A stretch of 64,000 nt of DNA from positions 153,902,552 to 153,966,551 of the forward strand of contig CM041083.1 in NCBI GenBank assembly GCA_023079485.1. Direction: 5' to 3'. Source of the stretch: Archilochus colubris. Taxonomy: Eukaryota; Chordata; Aves; Apodiformes; Trochilidae. Numbering within the stretch: the first letter of the stretch is position 1; every line of letters begins with the position of its first letter. Positions 59,065-64,000 of this stretch are shown piece after piece. Both the position numbers and the translations under genes were made by a program. The notes beneath the pieces are model-generated. The model was given only the letters and a program-made list of their open reading frames with translations. It ran no database searches and was not told where the DNA came from.

Positions 59065-59307
59065 TGTGGGAGGTGGCAAAGTTAATGTGGATGATTAGAA
59101 AGGAATGTGCTAATGAAGTTACCTTGTTTACTAGAAGAAAGAGTGGGAAAGGACTGGAAAATAGATGAACAACACCAAAACCTTGGTGAGAGGTTCCTGG
59201 GGCAGGGCACTGAGGGAAGGGCTAGGAGTATAAATAGGACACTCAGATTTATTAACAAAGTTTGTCTCAGTAAGGGTAACTTGTGAGTCTGTGAATAGCA
59301 GGCCACA
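59065..59307 (+). mobile_element. Solo LTR (243 bp) with perfect 6-bp TSD
   Basis: Begins TGTGGGAGGTGG and ends GGCCACA, flanked by CCATAG at 59059-59064 and 59308-59313. A 6-bp TSD fits class II ERVs. TATAAATA is at 59229-59236; the poly(A) signal position is decayed. It is the same family as the ends of the element at 54544-55629. No internal genes, so a solo LTR. Confidence 0.88.
59229..59236 (+). promoter_or_regulatory. LTR TATA box
   Basis: TATAAATA about 165 bp into the 243-bp solo LTR. Confidence 0.6.
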
Positions 59308-59313
59308 CCATAG

Positions 59314-62300
59314 CTTCCTGGGTATAAAAGGTCAAATAAAACAAATCCAGATTTCTTCTATTATTTAAAGTATAATTTTAGTATCTCAGCCCCACTGTTG
59401 AGATAAAAATATAAATACAAAATATTTTTAGAATTACACTTTTGAATAATGAGACAGAAAGCAAAATTGATAGAAAAATGTATTTAAGTGAAAAGCATAG
59501 TAAATCTTGCATGTGCTTTATATGTACTTTTTTGTTTTTTCATAGAGGCCTGTAAAAGTTGATAACCAATATAACACAACATCAAAATGTTACCTTCGAA
59601 GTTATGGTCATGTGTAACCAGAATCTAAGATTATTTACATTTACTGAGTTTTTATAACTTTTTTTTTGTAAGACCATTAACATTAATTTACTTTTAAAAT
59701 ATTTTCCTTTGCATGTGTCCCTTCTTTATTGCAGATAATAGAGATAACTAGTAAAATTTTATTTTGACCATTTTCTGAGTAGAGGTAACACAACTGGCAG
59801 ATTAACTGAACATGAACAAGCGTGCTATTACCAAGTTCACCACCACAAAAATTGTAAATAAATGCCTACAAGAAATGTACAACAAATTATGAGACGTGTA
59901 ACTTGGGATTGTTGTACATAAATTGAAGCCAAGGGATGCTGAATTTTGCTAGCTTTATAGTAACTATTCTCATTTAAAGTTCCCTGGAATTTGATTAGTC
60001 AAGCGCAGTAATGATAATGAAACTAAGAACATTGTTTTGTTATTTTCAACATAACTGGCAAAATGATTTTTAAACCACAATCCCTGAGCCTACATCCTTT
60101 CTAGGGCTTTGCTCCAGAGAAAGGAAACAAGTCTGTGGAAATCTTTACTACTTTTTTCTTGGATTTTGTCAGAAGAAAGAACCTTCAGGATACACAGTCT
60201 CAGTGGTTATGGTCAAATATAAAAGCCAGCCATGCCTTTTGATATTCAAGTCTGCATCAGCTTCTGAGTTCTTGCATTAAAAATGAAAAAAGAAGGGTTG
60301 CTAGTTTTTATCAACTTAGTAAATAATATTTAAGAAAACAGATGAAGATATTTATAATGCCTGAAATGAAAACTGAAAATTGTAATGAGCTCCTTGATTA
60401 ACTACCAGTAAGAAGAGAACATACAATCTCATGTTACTAATTTTTATAATGTAAAAATAGAAAATTATTATTAATAGTAAAATATTAAATAAAATATAAT
60501 GTTATTTTTACATAATGAGAGAATCGATTACTTTTATGTAATTGAGAGATCATTTGAGAAGTTCTGTTAAAATTGCATGCTAGGAAGCTTATATATATAT
60601 ATGCATACATGAAAACACATATCTGTATATGTAAGTCAATCTATGCATGTATTACAGATACATAGATGATAAATGGAAATTATTTAATAAGATAAAAATA
60701 TAGTAATAATGAACAAAAATGTTAGTTCCTAAAGCTGCCTGATTTTTCAAATGTAATGAGATTTTTCTTTTTATCAGACTCCATGTTTTGTTGTGAAGAT
60801 ACAACTGTCATAACAAAATTAAAGTGATATTGTAATTACTGAGATTTGGCCAAGCAGACTTAATGATTTAATTCATAATCAACCCCCTAAACATTATGGC
60901 TAAAAAGAAAATTTCTGTGGTAAGTTCATCTAGTGAAATATGTGCACAATTTTAAATTCCATAAACAGAAGTATCCTTAACTGCATTTGTCTTTTTATGA
61001 AGATGATTTCAACAGATACTTTAAATCAAGTTTCAGAATATTGCAGAAATAATTTTTAAAGTACAAAGAAAATATATTGTGTCATAGTCTATACAAATGC
61101 AATGAATAACAGGCATTAAATATGAACTTCATATAAAGTTATTAATTCAAAGCATTTATTTTATAAACATTGACTGTTGCTGACAAGTCTTAACTGAGAA
61201 TTGTTAAAGGGGTGGGGAGAAAAACTATAATGAAGCTAAGATATGACAGCATTTGGTAATGTGGTAAGCAGAGCATACATTTTTATCTCTCCAGATGTGG
61301 ATTTTTTTTATTTTTTAATTTTTTTAAAAAGCAGCTTTCTGCAAACAGATCCATAGCATACAGAACAGAGTTCAGGTAAATAGCCTATGCAATTGGGGTT
61401 TTTAAAATAAATCTAGGCTTCTACAACTGAGCTAATCAACCAGTTGTCTCTATTAGTCATCATGAATGTGCACACACTTTTTAAATAAACATCATTTCAT
61501 AATAAAGTAGATGTCTGTTTCTGGTTAGGTGAATCATGTATGGAAAGTTCAGCACTGAATGGTTTCCACAGTATAGACCTCTAAAGCTATCTGCAATTAG
61601 TTCTATTCTGAGAATAGTCAGATTGATTAATTAGGGCATTAGTATGCATCAGGCTATAAAACCCAGTTAATTTAGAATAATATGTTTATCCTTGCAATAA
61701 CTTCCTATGTATTTCATGAAGTGGCATAAATGAGACAATTTCTCAGCATTCCAATTGATGTTCATTCTTCCCTATGCTGAGATAATTTTCTTTTATAGGT
61801 TACCAGTTGCCTGTTTCTCAAAGTCAAAACATCCTTCTTCTCTTCTTATTGAATTCAAGTCTCTTAAGTGGATTTCTTTTATTGTCAAAATTATTACAAA
61901 AGCAATTGTGCTCTGAGATATTTCTGACTATTCCATTCATTAAATTATTATTAAAACCACAAGCACTGATTGCTTGCTTGCATTTTTTTGCTTCTAGTTT
62001 GGAGATAGAATAAAAAAGGTATCTGATAAATAAATTTTCATTTGATTTTCTATTCTGATAGTCTATTTCATTATACTGAAGAAATATTTTTTACTTTGAG
62101 GGAAATGGCTTTTATGCTTTGGAAAAGGACACCTTCCTCAACATTAATAGACCATTAACAAACAGGAGATGAAGGGGATTTTGGCAAAAAATCAGTACTG
62201 ATATATTTCATGGTTTTCTCAGGGAAACATCCTTGTAGTCTGAGAGGTAATTAGGACATATAATTCTCTCTGCAAGGAAGGAAACAACATAATATAAATA

Positions 62301-62384
62301 ATTGAAGATACTAAAAATCAGTAGTAGGCAGCACTCCAATGAGCTAGAATACGGTCAGCTTCCTTTGCCTCCTAAACTGTAGAT
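59314..62384. other. AT-rich noncoding DNA
   Basis: No supported feature in 3 kb. Short TA-rich tracts lie near 60590. Confidence 0.5.
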
Positions 62385-62845
62385 TGATGAGTTTAAATCA
62401 AGATAATTTGTGGATGTCTTGTGGGGTCACAAGTCTTGACAACCTGCTCCAGTGTGGGCTTGTCTCCCCAGGGGGTAAAAGGTCCTGCCCAGAAAACTTG
62501 TTCCAGCACAGGCTTTCCACAGGGTCCCCACATCTTTCTTCAGGAGCATCTACCTGCTCCAACGTGGGGTTCTCCAGAGAATGTAGATATCTGCTCCTTC
62601 CATAACTTCCATGGGCTGCAGAGGGACAAGCTGTCTCTCCATGGCCTTCACCACAGGCTGCAGGGGAATCTCCACACTGACATGTTTATTCCCTTTCTTG
62701 GCCATGTTATCACAGCTTTGGCCAGCAGCATGTCCATCTTGGAGTCTGTTGACACTGTCTCTATGGGACACTGGGGGAAATTTCTGGAACAAAAGCCACC
62801 TCTGTAGCTCCTCTCTCACTATGAAAACTTTGCCACATAAAACAA
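62385..62845. repeat. GC-richer interspersed repeat with internal short repeats
   Basis: The block contains repeated variants of CTGCTCCAGTGTGGGCTTG (about 62445), TGTTCCAGCACAGGCTTTCC (62500), CTGCTCCAACGTGGGGTTC (62554) and CATGGGCTGCAGAGGGACAA / CACAGGCTGCAGGGGAATC (62608, 62651). This resembles, from memory, a middle-repetitive avian element whose class I cannot fix. Frames on both strands (62421-62807 and 62550-62867) are most likely chance frames in repeat DNA. Confidence 0.55.
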
Positions 62846-64000
62846 CACTTAAAAAATTATTTTTCAAAGTTTAAAGCAACATTCAGATTAAGGATCAAGA
62901 AAAATAACCCACTTATTTTCTATGGCCAGAAGTAAAGTTTGTGATCTGGTACACACAGGTGTATTAACATTGACTCATAGTCAACATTTATGTATTTAAA
63001 ATGTCCAAGAGGATTAGACTTTATACCTTTATTACCAGTAAATTATCCTGGGGATGTATTTGCTGAAATGCAAACTAGCCTTTGTCCTGCAGATCTTTAG
63101 CAATAAAAATCACTGAGATAGAGCAAAAATGAAATTAAGAGTCAGAGCAAGCCTCAAAGATCTTAAAAGGTCTTTAATGCCATTTTCAAAGCGTGTTTTA
63201 ATGAGAAAAAAAATCACAAAACTACACTCAAACTTACTTAAATACATATTAGTACAGCAAAACTTTTTTCCTTTCTGTGACTCTAGTCAAAATCAAGGTA
63301 CTGTTTGCTTTTTTCACTTGTGAAATGTCTGCTATTGTATTTCTACTTTCTGAGGTAAAGTAAAAGAAATTACTAATTAGATACTTCCTATGCTTAAAAC
63401 AAAGAAAAAACAAACAAATTATTAAACAATTTCCTGGTTCTTGTAATTTAGGCTATTAGCATGTTGGGTTTTTTCAAAATTTTTATTTGCCTTAGAGGTA
63501 GTCTTTATCTTTTTGGAGATTTTTTGTTGCTATTGTAGATGACTGTATCTTAGCTTCCTTTACAGTAAAAAGAAGCAAAAGTATTTGGCATGCAGTTCTT
63601 TTTTTTTTCCAGTACAGAAGTCTAAAAGTTCAAGAGACTTAAAAGTGTCTGTATATTTTCAAATAAATCACCATTGTATCTGCCAAGATGTGTGAATCAA
63701 ATGAAGCAGGGAAAATGGAGCAGGCAGAAGAATCTGACAACTTTAGTAAGGCTTAAAATATGAACTGAATGGTCTTCTATTTCTCATGTGCTTCTCAAGT
63801 GCTTTAAAAGTTTCTTAATTTTTCCAGAGTTGGAAAATGTTAATAAATCTTGCATAAGTACATTCATGGCTCAGAGGAATAGGAGATTATATACCTTTTA
63901 TATGCTATAACCACAAATAAAAATCAACTATTTAATTTTTTTTTTTTTTCCAACTTCCCCACACTTTAGAAGAACTCAATTACAAACTTCCTTTTTTGAA
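62846..64000. other. AT-rich noncoding DNA
   Basis: No supported feature to the window end. Confidence 0.5.

Noticed and set aside
1..64000. CRISPR arrays, tRNA or rRNA genes, bacterial-type operons, a host protein-coding exon
   Set aside because: No spaced repeat array, cloverleaf or rRNA core was seen, and the window has LINE/ERV content of a bird nuclear genome. Short exons without long frames cannot be excluded by eye.

Overview
This is a 64-kb piece of vertebrate nuclear DNA, almost certainly avian, and almost certainly intergenic or deep intronic. It is strongly AT-rich. It carries at least a dozen fragments of the LINE family CR1, the dominant retrotransposon of birds, recognised by the 3' end shared by several copies and by decayed CR1 reverse transcriptase (RT) coding sequence. 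It also carries several endogenous-retrovirus (ERV) long terminal repeats (LTRs). I found no host exon, tRNA, rRNA or CRISPR array that I can support. The open reading frames longer than 100 codons lie in ERV gag, CR1, LTR or other repeat sequence, or a microsatellite, apart from one or two structureless ones in AT-rich DNA.

Layout: 0-3 kb is a CR1 copy whose middle is replaced by an LTR-PBS-leader fragment. A solo LTR with a perfect 5-bp target-site duplication (TSD) follows at 3.6-4.3 kb. There are CR1 fragments at 6.0-6.5 and 7.8 kb, and a 5'-truncated LTR at 8.4-9.0 kb. The richest region is 13.5-16.5 kb: a minus-strand class II (ERV-K-like, tRNA-Lys1,2-primed) provirus fragment with one LTR, a primer-binding site and a broken gag gene. 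It is flanked by two nearly identical ~155-bp copies of ordinary host sequence. Large CR1 copies lie at 16.6-18.3, 19.5-20.3 (with a roughly 50-copy GAAGA microsatellite inside), 22.9-24.4, 26.3-26.9, 35.8-36.8, 37.9-38.9 and 51.9-52.6 kb. Further LTRs lie at about 48.0-48.4, 50.2-50.3 and 59.1-59.3 kb; the last has a perfect 6-bp TSD. At 54.5-55.6 kb a decayed retroviral pol fragment sits between the two ends of a single split LTR of the same family as the 59.1-kb solo LTR. A GC-richer repeat-like block with short internal repeats lies at 62.4-62.8 kb.

Nothing here is likely to work as a gene system. The interest is in TE biology and in possible assembly problems: the chimeric flank duplication of the 13.7-kb ERV, the multi-pass membrane segment at the N-terminus of its gag frame, the pol-in-a-split-LTR element, the LTR-terminal inverted repeat shared by two different LTRs, and a microsatellite apparently born from CR1's own sequence. 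Family names are from memory and from motifs; no database was searched.
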